Below are positions 1 through 8,298 of a DNA stretch of 64,000 bases, piece by piece (position 1 is the stretch's first letter; every line of letters starts with the position of its first letter). The notes beneath the pieces were generated by a model that saw only the letters and a program-made list of their open reading frames with translations, was not told where the DNA came from and searched no databases. Position numbers and translations under genes: made by a program. The stretch spans positions 310,001-374,000 of the forward strand of contig NZ_CP042828.1 of the NCBI RefSeq assembly GCF_008000995.1, in the 5' to 3' direction. This stretch comes from Ruania zhangjianzhongii. Lineage in GTDB: Bacteria; Actinomycetota; Actinomycetes; Actinomycetales; Beutenbergiaceae.

Positions 1-691
1 TATTGGTCACTGTGACCTCCACCAGCACGTACTGGCCCTGCGCCTCTTCGCTGAGGAAGCCGTCACCGATGGATTCCTGCCCGGTCTCCACTCCGTCGAC
101 GACGAACTCCAGCTCGCCGGCGCGGGCGGCGTCCCCGATGCCGAAGGTGAGCTCGGGCTCCTCTGACGGCTCCTCGGTGGGTTCCGCCGAGGCATCCTCG
201 GAGGTGTCCTCCGACGGTTGCTCGGTCGGTTCTTCCGAGGGTTCGTCCGGTGCAGCGCCGGCAGTGGGGTCGTCCGGATCCGTCGTCGACGGGGCGACAG
301 CCGCCGGGTGGTTCGGGTCGTGGGGTCCAGCGGTTGCCGAATCGTCCTGCCCGGGATTGGCCACGATGGCGACCAGCAGCACAGCGGCGATGGTCAGGCC
401 GGCCGAGAGGACCGGGTGTCGGGAGAACCACCCACGCCGAGGCGGCGGCACCGGTCGAGGCGCTCCGTACGGTGGACGAGTGCCCGCCCCGGGGTGTTGG
501 AACTGACCCTGTGGGTAGTACTGACCTCCCTGTGCCTGGGGCCGGCGGTAGCCGGGGCCGGGCTGCTGGGCGTACCCGGGGTGCGGGCCGTAGGGTGCCG
601 GCGCGCTGCCGTAGGGCGGGTAGGGGCCTGGCTGCCCGTACGGACCGGGCTGCTCCGGCGGTGTGCCGTACGGCTGGTGGTAGTCGTTCAT
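1..691 (-). CDS. DUF4352-like membrane-anchored protein, C-terminus cut off
   Basis: The gene is incomplete; its 3' end lies beyond the left edge. The start ATG at 691-689 has an AGGAG ribosome-binding site 7 nt upstream. The N-terminal 75 residues or so are rich in Pro/Gly/Tyr/Gln (PYGQPGPYPPYG-type), followed by a basic stretch, one membrane segment (about residues 90-107) and an acidic Glu/Pro/Ser linker with repeated EEP/SEEP motifs. A beta domain then begins with GIGDAARAGELEFVVDGVE and continues to the edge. The layout and the domain start match the next gene (796-1593), so this is a tandem paralogue. Such domains are extracytoplasmic immunoglobulin-like folds of unknown ligand. No function is assigned. 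Confidence 0.7.
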   Translation of the reverse strand, partial: MNDYHQPYGTPPEQPGPYGQPGPYPPYGSAPAPYGPHPGYAQQPGPGYRRPQAQGGQYYPQGQFQHPGAGTRPPYGAPRPVPPPRRGWFSRHPVLSAGLTIAAVLLVAIVANPGQDDSATAGPHDPNHPAAVAPSTTDPDDPTAGAAPDEPSEEPTEQPSEDTSEDASAEPTEEPSEEPELTFGIGDAARAGELEFVVDGVETGQESIGDGFLSEEAQGQYVLVEVTVTN

Positions 692-795
692 CGGGATCTC
701 CTGATCGAGGCAGCGATGAGGCGGCCGGTCGGGCGGTTCAATCCCCTCCCGGCCGCCAACACCGCACAGTGCGGTAAGCGCGGAAGCGGGCCGGG

Positions 796-1593
796 CTACT
801 GCAGAGTGACGCTCACTCCGCCGGAGAGCATCGAGTCGTGCAGCTCCACTGTGGCCGGCACAGCATCGGCCGGGATGTCGAAGACGAGTACGCCGGAGGC
901 GGTGTTGCCCGGGTTGATCTCGCTGATCAGCAGGGCATCGTTATCGGCGACGTAGATACCAGCCTCGGAATCTGCGGAATGCTGGCGGCCCTCGGTGTCG
1001 AGCATGGCCTGGTCAAAGTCGGAGAAGAACTGGGGCTCATCGCCGGTGTTCGTCACATCGAGGTGGACCAGCACATACTGCCCCTGCGCTTCGGCACCGA
1101 GGTACTCATCCCCCACGGCCTCCACGCCGGTCTCGACGTCACTGACCACGAACTCGAACGTGCCATCCGGCGCTGCGTCACCGATGCCGGGCGCATTGCT
1201 GGCCGGCTCTGCGTCGGTCGGCTCAGTATCAGCCGGTGCACCAGCGAGCTCGTCGGCGGCTTCCCCACCGGTGTTCGGCGCGCTCTCCTCCTGGGCAGTG
1301 CCACCAGCAGCAGTGGTGTCATCGTCACCGCCGCCGTTGAGCGCACCGATGCCCACCACCAGCGCCACCACCGCCCCCAGCCCGGTGAGGACCTTGTGCC
1401 TGGCAAACCAGCTGCGCTTCGGCGGCTGAGGGGCAGGCGGCACCGGTGCGCCGGGCTGGGGCTGCGCGGTGTACGCACCCTGCTGGGCGTACTGACCTTG
1501 CTGGGCGTACTGGTCCGGTGTGCTGTAGCTCGGCACGGGTTCGGGCTGCGGGGACTGCGGCGGCATCTGGCCACTGGGCGGCTGGGTACTCAT
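796..1593 (-). CDS. DUF4352-domain membrane-anchored protein
   Basis: Predicted 265 aa. The ATG at 1593 was chosen because AGGAGGT lies 6 nt upstream; the frame is open further 5' but that stretch overlaps the divergent kinase gene. Architecture: a Gln/Pro/Tyr-rich cytoplasmic tail (1-60), basic residues then a TM helix (VLTGLGAVVALVVGIGALNG), an acidic linker, and a C-terminal DUF4352 beta-sandwich (about 145-265) starting at FEFVVSDVETGVEAVG. It contains the family-typical YVLVHLDVTNTGDEPQFF segment. It is a paralogue of the truncated gene to its left and divergent from the kinase at 1757. Ligand and role are unknown; a surface or signalling accessory protein is possible. Confidence 0.75.
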   Translation of the reverse strand: MSTQPPSGQMPPQSPQPEPVPSYSTPDQYAQQGQYAQQGAYTAQPQPGAPVPPAPQPPKRSWFARHKVLTGLGAVVALVVGIGALNGGGDDDTTAAGGTAQEESAPNTGGEAADELAGAPADTEPTDAEPASNAPGIGDAAPDGTFEFVVSDVETGVEAVGDEYLGAEAQGQYVLVHLDVTNTGDEPQFFSDFDQAMLDTEGRQHSADSEAGIYVADNDALLISEINPGNTASGVLVFDIPADAVPATVELHDSMLSGGVSVTLQ

Positions 1594-1756
1594 CGGGAAC
1601 CTCCTGATCGGGACGAGCCCAGTACACGCTGTGCGCAGGGGTCGGCACATCGCCCGTTCGCCCAGACCTGGCTGGCCGATCGGAGGAGCCTGACCGGTGC
1701 CGTTCTGGCCGATCGAACGATGCCCGCACGCCGGTGTCGGCCCGTACGGTGTGGGC

Positions 1757-2974
1757 GTGGAGGTCATGCGCGCGCCCATCCGGCGGCCGCCGATCTGGCG
1801 GACCGCGCTGCTCATGGTGCTCTGTGCCTTCGCCTCCACCTCCACCCTCGTCTTCTCCGAGCTCGGCGCCTCCGCCGAGCCGGGAGCCGGTGTCCTGGTG
1901 TTCCTGGTGGCGATGCTCGTCGTGCTCAGCCTGGGCTGGCGGCACCGGGCACCACTGGCGGTCACCCTCGTGGCCGCAGCCGTCGCCATCGTGCTCCCGA
2001 TCGGCACGTCGACGGCGTTGGTCGCCCTGGTCTCGTTGTTCATCCGGCGTTTCGACAAGTGGCTGTGGTGGGCGACGGCGGCCGTCGCCGTGGCCACGTC
2101 CGTCACCTTCGTGCGGGACCTGGTGGCGCCGACGATGGAGTCCTCACTGCTGAAGACGCTTCTCGGGCCCCCGGAGGCTCCGGTGAGTACACCGGTGGAC
2201 CTGAACTGGTGGGTGGCGCCGATCATGGTGGCGCTCACCATGGGGACGGCGATCGCCGCTGGGCTGGTGCGCCGGGACAGTCGGCGCTCCAGCCTTGCCA
2301 ACCGGCGAGCCCGGGCCGCTGGGCGGCAGAGCGCCAAGCTGGGCGATGAGCTGGCTCGCCAGGTCGAACGGCACCGGATTGCCCGCGAGGTGCACGATGT
2401 GCTCGGCCACCGGCTCTCCCTGCTGAACCTGCATGCCGGCGCCCTGGAAGTGAACGCCAGCGACGATGCGAAGCTCGCCGAGAGCGCGGCCCTGGTCCGC
2501 GCCAGTGCAGCGCAGTCGATGAACGACCTGCGCTCGCTGCTCACCATGCTCCGAGAGGACCCGGACCAGGACCCGACCATGCGGGACCCCTCCCTGGCGG
2601 ATCTTCCGGAGATCATCGACGAGACGGTGGCGGCCGGCGCGGTGGTGAACTCCGTCGTCGTTCTCGATGATGCCGAGTCGGCAGACCCCGCGCTCGCCCG
2701 CGCCGTCTACCGGGTGGTGCAGGAGCTGCTCACCAATGCCCGCAAGCACGCACCCGGGGCGCCGATCCAGCTGCGCGTGTCCGGTGGCCCGCAGCGGGAC
2801 CTCACGATCGATGCCCGCAACGCCTACCTCGGCAGCGGTGACTCCTCCGGCTCGCGGCAGGGCCTGCAAGGGATCGCCGAACGGGTGGAGCTGCTCGAGG
2901 GGCGGCTCAGCTATGGAACGGAGAACGACGGCGCAACGTTCCGCGTCACGGTCCGGCTCCCCTGGCGGTCCTGA
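1757..2974 (+). CDS. NarL-family sensor histidine kinase
   Basis: Predicted 405 aa. The N-terminal third is a membrane domain with about five hydrophobic segments. A DHp helix of HisKA_3 type follows, with the phosphoacceptor in AREVHDVLGHRLS (His about residue 213), then a HATPase domain with N-box VVQELLTNARKHA and G-box SRQGLQGIAERVELLEG. The start is uncertain: GTG 1757 and ATG 1766 are both possible, and a TACGGT -10-like hexamer at 1745-1750 would make the mRNA nearly leaderless. The probable partner regulator (7542-8207) lies just beyond the four-gene transporter operon, so the pair probably controls or senses that uptake system (inference). Confidence 0.85.
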   Translation: MEVMRAPIRRPPIWRTALLMVLCAFASTSTLVFSELGASAEPGAGVLVFLVAMLVVLSLGWRHRAPLAVTLVAAAVAIVLPIGTSTALVALVSLFIRRFDKWLWWATAAVAVATSVTFVRDLVAPTMESSLLKTLLGPPEAPVSTPVDLNWWVAPIMVALTMGTAIAAGLVRRDSRRSSLANRRARAAGRQSAKLGDELARQVERHRIAREVHDVLGHRLSLLNLHAGALEVNASDDAKLAESAALVRASAAQSMNDLRSLLTMLREDPDQDPTMRDPSLADLPEIIDETVAAGAVVNSVVVLDDAESADPALARAVYRVVQELLTNARKHAPGAPIQLRVSGGPQRDLTIDARNAYLGSGDSSGSRQGLQGIAERVELLEGRLSYGTENDGATFRVTVRLPWRS

Positions 2975-3111
2975 TCGCCCCAGTGGGTCAGCACGGTCGC
3001 TGAGGCTCCGGTCAGGCCGGGCTGACCACTCTCCGGATGCACGACCCGGGCCGATGGTGTTTCCTGATCATCACCTGGTCATGGCAGACCGGAGCTGTGA
3101 GGAGGAGGGAC

Positions 3112-4374
3112 GTGCGACGACCGCAGGCGGCAGCCGCCGTACTGGCTCTGGGGCTGACCCTGGGGCTGGCAGCGTGCAGCGATGACTCCGGTCCACCGGT
3201 GCTCACCTGGTACATCAACCCCGATGACGGCGGGCAGGAAGCGATCGCGGCGCGCTGCACCGAGGAAGCGGGCGGCGAGTACCAGATCCAGACCTCGTTG
3301 CTGCCTCGAGATGCCTCCTCGCAGCGTGAGCAACTCGCCCGGCGGCTGGCTGCCGGCGACACCTCGATCGACATCATGAGCCTGGACCCCCCGTTCATCC
3401 CGGAGATGGCGGCAGCCGACTTCCTCGCCCCGGTGCCGGACAACCTGCAGAGCACCGACGACGTCGTGCAGGGTGCCGTGGACTCGGCCACCTGGGACGA
3501 TGAACTGGTCACGGTGCCGTTCTGGGCGAACACGCAGCTGCTCTGGTACCGGGAGTCGGTGGCCGAGGAGGCCGGGCTGGACATGGACCAGCCGGTCACC
3601 TGGGAGCAGATCATGGACGCCGCCGCCGAGACGGACACGCTGCTCGGGGTACAGGGGACCAAGGCGGAGTCCCTCACCGTCTGGATCAATGCCATGATCG
3701 CCTCCGCCGGTGGGGAGATCATCACCAACCCCGAAGCCCCCGCGGACGAGGTTCAGCTCGACCTGGACTCGGACGCCGGTCGGGCCGCGGCCGAGATCAT
3801 GTCCCGGATCGGTACCGAGGGTTTGGCCGGACCAGGGTTTCCCACTGCGGACGAGAACGCCTCGATGAACCTCTTTGCCGGGGACAGCGGCTCGTTCATG
3901 GTGAACTGGCCGTTCGTGTATCCCGCGATCTCCGGCTCGGACCCGGATCTGATCGACGACATCGGCTGGACCATCTATCCCAGCGTCGATGAAGGCACCG
4001 AAGCGGCCCCGCCCGTGGGTGGCATCAACCTAGGGGTCAGTGCCTTCTCCGAGCACGGAGACCTCGCCTATGACGCGGTGGAGTGCATCGTCCAGCCGGA
4101 GAACCAGGCCGAGTATTTCGTCACCAACGGGAACCCGCCGTCTTCGGTCAGCGCCTATGACGATCAAGCAGTGCTGGATGAGTTCCCGATGGCCGAGACC
4201 ATCCGGGAATCGCTCGACCAGGGCGCCCCTCGGCCACAGACGCCCTACTACAACGAGGTGTCCATCGGGCTGCAGGAGACCTGGCACCCACCGGGCTCGA
4301 TCGACCCGGAGACCACACCGGCCGAGTCGGCCGAGTTCATCACCGCCGTGCTGCGAGACGAGAGGCTGCTATGA
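3112..4374 (+). CDS. ABC sugar importer lipoprotein, LpqY/trehalose-maltose type
   Basis: Predicted 420 aa extracytoplasmic substrate-binding protein. The GTG at 3112 follows a GGAGGAGGGA ribosome-binding site and gives a lipoprotein signal peptide ending LGLAAC (lipid-modified Cys22). The mature protein has the cluster-B/D SBP pattern: VLTWYINPDDGG near the N-terminus, DIMSLDPPFIPEMAA, VPFWANTQLLWYRE, and Trp/Tyr-rich hinge segments. It is followed with a 4-nt overlap by two permeases and then an ATPase, the same order as mycobacterial lpqY-sugA-sugB-sugC, which recycles trehalose. Trehalose or another alpha-glucoside is therefore the best guess; the sequence does not prove the ligand. Confidence 0.82.
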   Translation: MRRPQAAAAVLALGLTLGLAACSDDSGPPVLTWYINPDDGGQEAIAARCTEEAGGEYQIQTSLLPRDASSQREQLARRLAAGDTSIDIMSLDPPFIPEMAAADFLAPVPDNLQSTDDVVQGAVDSATWDDELVTVPFWANTQLLWYRESVAEEAGLDMDQPVTWEQIMDAAAETDTLLGVQGTKAESLTVWINAMIASAGGEIITNPEAPADEVQLDLDSDAGRAAAEIMSRIGTEGLAGPGFPTADENASMNLFAGDSGSFMVNWPFVYPAISGSDPDLIDDIGWTIYPSVDEGTEAAPPVGGINLGVSAFSEHGDLAYDAVECIVQPENQAEYFVTNGNPPSSVSAYDDQAVLDEFPMAETIRESLDQGAPRPQTPYYNEVSIGLQETWHPPGSIDPETTPAESAEFITAVLRDERLL

Positions 4375-5327
4375 CCACGTCGGCATCTGCAGCCGAGAAG
4401 GCTGCCGCGAGTAGGCGGAAGAAGCGCTCGGACCGGTCGCGTTCCGAGGGGCGCCTGGGCTGGTACCTGGCCGGCCCCGCGTTCGTGATCATGCTCCTGG
4501 TGACGCTCTACCCGATCCTGCAGGCGCTGTGGGACTCGTTGTTCAGCCTCCGGCTCACCGCACCGGACGAGACCGAGTTGATCTGGTTCCGCAACTACCA
4601 GGTAGTCCTCGGTGACCCGACGTTCTGGCAGTCGCTGTGGGTGACGGTGCTGATCACCGCGATCACCGTGGCGATCGAGCTCGTGCTCGGCTTCATCCTC
4701 GCGATGGTGATGCACCGGGCCGCCACCAAGCTGCGCGGGATCGTGCGGACGGCGATCCTCGTGCCATACGGAATCGTCACCGTGGTCTCGGCATTCGCGT
4801 GGTTCTACGCCTTCGACATCAACTCCGGCGGCTACATCAACAACTGGTTCGACTGGCTGCCCGGGATCACCGAGGACCTCAACTGGTTCGCCGGGCAGGG
4901 CACGTCGCTGTTCGTGATCATCGCTTCCGAGATCTGGAAGACGACGCCGTTCATCTCCTTGCTGCTGCTGTCCGGGCTGGCGCAGGTACCGGGTGAGCTT
5001 GAGGAAGCCGCCCGGGTGGACGGCGCCACCGGCAGCCAGGTGCTCCGCCGGGTGATCCTGCCGAACATGAAGGCGGCGATCATGGTGGCGGTGCTGTTCC
5101 GGGCGCTGGAGGCGTTCCGGATCTTCGACAACGTCTACATCATGACCAACGGCGCCAACAACACCGAGGTGCTCTCGCTGCTCGCGTACAACACCTCGAT
5201 CGGCCGGCTGGAGATCGGGCTCGGCTCAGCGATCTCCGTGCTGCTGTTCCTGTGCGTGCTGATCATCGCTTTCATCGCGATCAAGGGCTTCAAGGTGGAC
5301 CTGGCGGGGACGAGGGGTGAGCGCTGA
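4371..5327 (+). CDS. ABC sugar importer permease (SugA/MalF type)
   Basis: Predicted 318 aa with six TM helices after a basic, Ser/Arg-rich cytoplasmic tail (residues 1-25). The binding-protein-dependent-transport EAA loop is clear: EEAARVDGATGSQVLRRVILP (about residues 205-225). It lacks the long periplasmic P2 loop of enteric MalF, as usual for Gram-positive SugA/MsmF homologues. Its ATG overlaps the SBP stop (ATGA), so translation is probably coupled. It forms the transmembrane pore with the next gene product. Confidence 0.88.
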   Translation: MTTSASAAEKAAASRRKKRSDRSRSEGRLGWYLAGPAFVIMLLVTLYPILQALWDSLFSLRLTAPDETELIWFRNYQVVLGDPTFWQSLWVTVLITAITVAIELVLGFILAMVMHRAATKLRGIVRTAILVPYGIVTVVSAFAWFYAFDINSGGYINNWFDWLPGITEDLNWFAGQGTSLFVIIASEIWKTTPFISLLLLSGLAQVPGELEEAARVDGATGSQVLRRVILPNMKAAIMVAVLFRALEAFRIFDNVYIMTNGANNTEVLSLLAYNTSIGRLEIGLGSAISVLLFLCVLIIAFIAIKGFKVDLAGTRGER

Positions 5328-6175
5328 TGGGTGCCATGTCGACGAAACAGAAGATCGGCTGGATAGCGATCACCGTCGTGGTCCTGCTCTGGTCGCTGTT
5401 CCCCGTGGTCTCGATTCTGATGACCTCGTTCAAGACCCAGGCGGGCCTGTTCTCCGGTCGGTTCCTGCCGCCGGAGTGGACGCTGGAGAACTACGAGACC
5501 ATCCTCGCTCCGGGCGGCAGCGCCCAGGACCTGTTCCTGCCGGCGCTGCGCAACTCGATCGGCATCTCGCTGATCTCCACGTTCGTGGCCGTCGTGCTCG
5601 CGATGTTCTGCGCCTACGCGATCGCGCGGCTGGACTTCCGCGGGAAGAAGCTGATTCTCACCACCGCGCTCGCGGTCTCGGTGTTCCCGGTGGTCTCGAT
5701 CGTGACCCCGCTGTTCAACCTGTGGCGCACGATCGGGCTGTACGACACCTGGATCGGCTTGATCATCCCCTACCTCTCGCTCACCCTGCCGATCTCCATC
5801 TGGACCATGACCGCGTTCTTCCGGCAGATCCCGTGGGAGCTGGAGCAGGCGGCGCAGGTGGACGGTGCCACCCCGTTCCAGGCGTTCCGCAAGGCGGTGG
5901 TGCCGCTGGCCGCACCCGGGGTGTTCACCACCGCGATCATCGCGTTCTTTATCGCCTGGAACGACTTCGTCTACGGCATCTCGCTCACCTCCACCGAGGC
6001 GGCCCGGCCGGTGCCGGCAGCATTGTCGTTCTTCACCGGCGCATCCCAGTTCGAGGAACCGACCGGAGCGATCTCCGCCGCCGCGATCGTGGTGACGGTA
6101 CCGATCGTGATCGTCGTCCTCATCTTCCAACGCCGGATCGTCTCCGGTCTCACCCAGGGCGCAGTCAAGGGCTGA
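5327..6175 (+). CDS. ABC sugar importer permease (SugB/MalG type)
   Basis: Predicted 282 aa, six TM helices, with EAA loop EQAAQVDGATPFQAFRKAVVP and the conserved MalG-family C-terminus QRRIVSGLTQGAVKG. The upstream permease stop overlaps this ATG by one base (TGATG). A second in-frame ATG nine bases downstream (MSTKQK) is an alternative start. It pairs with the 4371-5327 product. Confidence 0.88.
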   Translation: MGAMSTKQKIGWIAITVVVLLWSLFPVVSILMTSFKTQAGLFSGRFLPPEWTLENYETILAPGGSAQDLFLPALRNSIGISLISTFVAVVLAMFCAYAIARLDFRGKKLILTTALAVSVFPVVSIVTPLFNLWRTIGLYDTWIGLIIPYLSLTLPISIWTMTAFFRQIPWELEQAAQVDGATPFQAFRKAVVPLAAPGVFTTAIIAFFIAWNDFVYGISLTSTEAARPVPAALSFFTGASQFEEPTGAISAAAIVVTVPIVIVVLIFQRRIVSGLTQGAVKG

Positions 6176-6202
6176 GGCACGCAACGGATCGAAGGAGTCC
6201 CC

Positions 6203-7498
6203 ATGGCATCGATCAACTTGGACAACGTCGTCAAGACCTACCCGGACGGGTTCACCGCCGTGAAAGGTGTGAGCCTGGACATCGCCGACGGCGAGTTCGT
6301 GATCCTCGTGGGTCCGTCCGGCTGCGGGAAGTCGACGCTGCTGCGGATGATCGTCGGGCTGGAGGACATCACCGACGGTGAGCTCCGGATCGGCGACAAG
6401 GTGGTCAACGACCTCGCCCCCCGGGACCGCGACCTGGCGATGGTGTTCCAGAACTACGCGCTCTACCCGCACCTGACCGTGTACGAGAACATCGCGTTCC
6501 CGTTGCGGCTGGCGAAGGGTCAGTTCAGCGAGGAGGACGTCGACGAACGGGTGCGGCGGGCCTCGGCACTGCTCGAGCTGGACGAGCACCTCGAGCGCAA
6601 GCCGGCGAACCTCTCCGGTGGTCAGCGTCAGCGGGTGGCGATGGGCCGGGCGATCGTGCGTCAGGCGAAGGCGTTCCTGTTCGACGAGCCGCTGTCCAAC
6701 CTGGATGCCAAGCTGCGCGGGCAGATGCGCACCGAGATCTCCCGACTGCAGCGCAGCCTGGCGACCACCACCGTCTACGTCACGCACGACCAGACCGAGG
6801 CGATGACGCTCGGTGACCGGGTGGCTGTCCTGCGCCGCGGCGAGCTGCAGCAGGTGGCCAGCCCCCGCGCGCTCTATGACCAGCCGGTGAACCTGTTCGT
6901 CGCCGGCTTCATCGGCTCGCCACCGATGAACTTCCTCCCCGGGATCGTCGAGGGGGACCAGCTGAAGCTCCCGATGGTGGACGTACCACTGGACGAGCGG
7001 TTGCGGGCGGCCGTGGGTGAGCACGAGCTGGTGATCGTCGGCATCCGGCCGGACGCGTTCGAGGACCGCGACACCCTCGACGAGGAGAAGGTCAGCGGCG
7101 GTCTCACTTTCGAGGCCGATGTGGACGTCACCGAGTGGCTCGGTGAGGTGCTCTATGCCTACGTACCGTTCGAGACCCATGACGCGGTCCGCGGCCAGCT
7201 GGAGGAGTTGGACCGTGATCTAGACGGTGAGGGTATGCGCACCCAGCTGATCGTCACCCTCGATGCGCTGAGTGGCGTCCGGGCGGGCGACAGTGCTGAG
7301 CTCTGGTTCAACCCGGCCTCGATGCACGTGTTCGACCCGGAGACCGGCGATAACCTCACCCGGGACGACCAGCGTGCCGCCGAGCTCGACGAGGAGGCCA
7401 AGCAGCAGCGCCAGCGTGCGCTGGACCGGGCGAAGAGGCGGGCCGCGCGGGACGCGGAGCGCTCCGGTGGCGGTGCGCAGGAGCGGGCGACCGCCTGA
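6203..7498 (+). CDS. ABC importer ATPase, SugC/MsmK/UgpC type
   Basis: Predicted 431 aa. Walker [10 protein letters not shown] (about residues 37-45), Q-loop [16 protein letters not shown], signature [14 protein letters not shown], Walker [16 protein letters not shown] and switch His in VTHDQTEA are all present. A MOI/TOBE-type regulatory domain follows to about residue 385. The last 45 residues form an unusual highly charged Arg/Glu/Ala tail, probably a helix. AAGGAG precedes the ATG. It energises the upstream permease pair. ATPases of this family commonly serve several importers, which matters because two other importers here (28743-32801 and 51461-54625) lack an ATPase. Confidence 0.9.
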   Translation: MASINLDNVVKTYPDGFTAVKGVSLDIADGEFVILVGPSGCGKSTLLRMIVGLEDITDGELRIGDKVVNDLAPRDRDLAMVFQNYALYPHLTVYENIAFPLRLAKGQFSEEDVDERVRRASALLELDEHLERKPANLSGGQRQRVAMGRAIVRQAKAFLFDEPLSNLDAKLRGQMRTEISRLQRSLATTTVYVTHDQTEAMTLGDRVAVLRRGELQQVASPRALYDQPVNLFVAGFIGSPPMNFLPGIVEGDQLKLPMVDVPLDERLRAAVGEHELVIVGIRPDAFEDRDTLDEEKVSGGLTFEADVDVTEWLGEVLYAYVPFETHDAVRGQLEELDRDLDGEGMRTQLIVTLDALSGVRAGDSAELWFNPASMHVFDPETGDNLTRDDQRAAELDEEAKQQRQRALDRAKRRAARDAERSGGGAQERATA

Positions 7499-7541
7499 AC
7501 GAACGCCTGCAGGTGTCAGTGCCCGCCCCTAGCATGGGCCC

Positions 7542-8207
7542 ATGTCCAGGCCTCACCGCGTACTGCTCGTCGATGATGACGCGATGGTGCGCACCGGTCT
7601 ACGCATGATCTTGCAGTCCGCCGACGACGTCGAGGTGGTGGCCGAGGCCAGCGACGGCGACGAGGTAGTCCCCGCCGTGCAGGCGCATGCCCCCGACGTG
7701 GTGCTGATGGACCTGCGGATGGCCCGGATGGATGGCGTGGCGGCCACCCAGGCGGTACGTGCTCTGGTGGACCCGCCCCAGGTCGTGGTGCTCACCTCCT
7801 GGGACGTCGACGATGCGGTGCTGCGCAGCCTGGTCGCCGGCGCTGCCGGGTTCCTGCTGAAGTCCGCAGGTCCGACCGAGATCGTCGATGCGGTGCGTGC
7901 GGTGGCCGCGGGGGACGCCGTGCTCTCCCCGCAGAGCACCCGCCGGGTGCTCGACCACATCGCCCAGGAGTCCTGCGCGACCGAGCGGCGACAGGCCGAA
8001 GACCTGGCGGTAGCGCTCAGCGGCCGCGAGCGAGACGTGACCGTGGCCGTCGGCCAAGGTCTGGGCAACGCGGAGATCGCCCGACGCCTCTACGTCTCCG
8101 AGGCGACGGTGAAGACCCACCTTGCGGCAGCGCAGCACAAACTCGGCGCACGCAACCGGGTGGAGGTGGCGGTGCTCGCCGAGCGTGCCGGGCTGCTGCG
8201 GGCTTAG
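7542..8207 (+). CDS. NarL/FixJ-type response regulator
   Basis: Predicted 221 aa. Receiver domain (1-120) with acidic pocket DDD at 11-13, phospho-acceptor Asp57 in VLMDLRMARMDG, and the switch Thr/Ser and Lys (VVLTSWD, FLLKSAG). The C-terminal LuxR helix-turn-helix (about 155-215) has LSGRERDVTVAVGQGLGNAEIARRLYVSEATVKTHL. A TAGCAT -10-like hexamer ends 6 nt before the ATG, so the transcript is probably leaderless. It is presumed to be the partner of the kinase at 1757-2974, although the importer operon separates them. Confidence 0.87.
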   Translation: MSRPHRVLLVDDDAMVRTGLRMILQSADDVEVVAEASDGDEVVPAVQAHAPDVVLMDLRMARMDGVAATQAVRALVDPPQVVVLTSWDVDDAVLRSLVAGAAGFLLKSAGPTEIVDAVRAVAAGDAVLSPQSTRRVLDHIAQESCATERRQAEDLAVALSGRERDVTVAVGQGLGNAEIARRLYVSEATVKTHLAAAQHKLGARNRVEVAVLAERAGLLRA

Positions 8208-8250
8208 TCCAACGAAAGGGATCCGGGTACCGGGTACCGGGTTTGGCGCC

Positions 8251-8289
8251 CCTTTGAGAGTTGTGACACAATGTCAGAACTCTCAAAGG
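8251..8289 (+). promoter_or_regulatory. Large palindrome overlapping promoter and SD of the AlbA_2 gene
   Basis: Arms CCTTTGAGAGTT (8251-8262) and AACTCTCAAAGG (8278-8289) are perfect inverted repeats. After one G/G mismatch the symmetry resumes with TGACA (8264-8268) and TGTCA (8272-8276) around a 3-nt centre. That makes 17 of 18 possible pairs. The right arm runs into the AGGAGG ribosome-binding site (8287-8292) of the gene starting at 8299. Such symmetry suits a dimeric repressor operator, or an RNA hairpin hiding the SD. Autoregulation by the downstream winged-helix protein is inferred. Confidence 0.7.
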
Positions 8290-8298
8290 AGGCTCAAA

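Noticed and set aside
2986-3027. Possible terminator after the kinase gene (GGTCAGC with GCTGACC)
   Set aside because: Only 7-bp arms around a 28-nt loop, too weak to call.
5135-7180. A 681-codon open frame on the minus strand
   Set aside because: It is antisense to the permease/ATPase genes, whose motifs are intact. Its product is His/Arg/Glu-rich low complexity, typical of a high-GC shadow frame.
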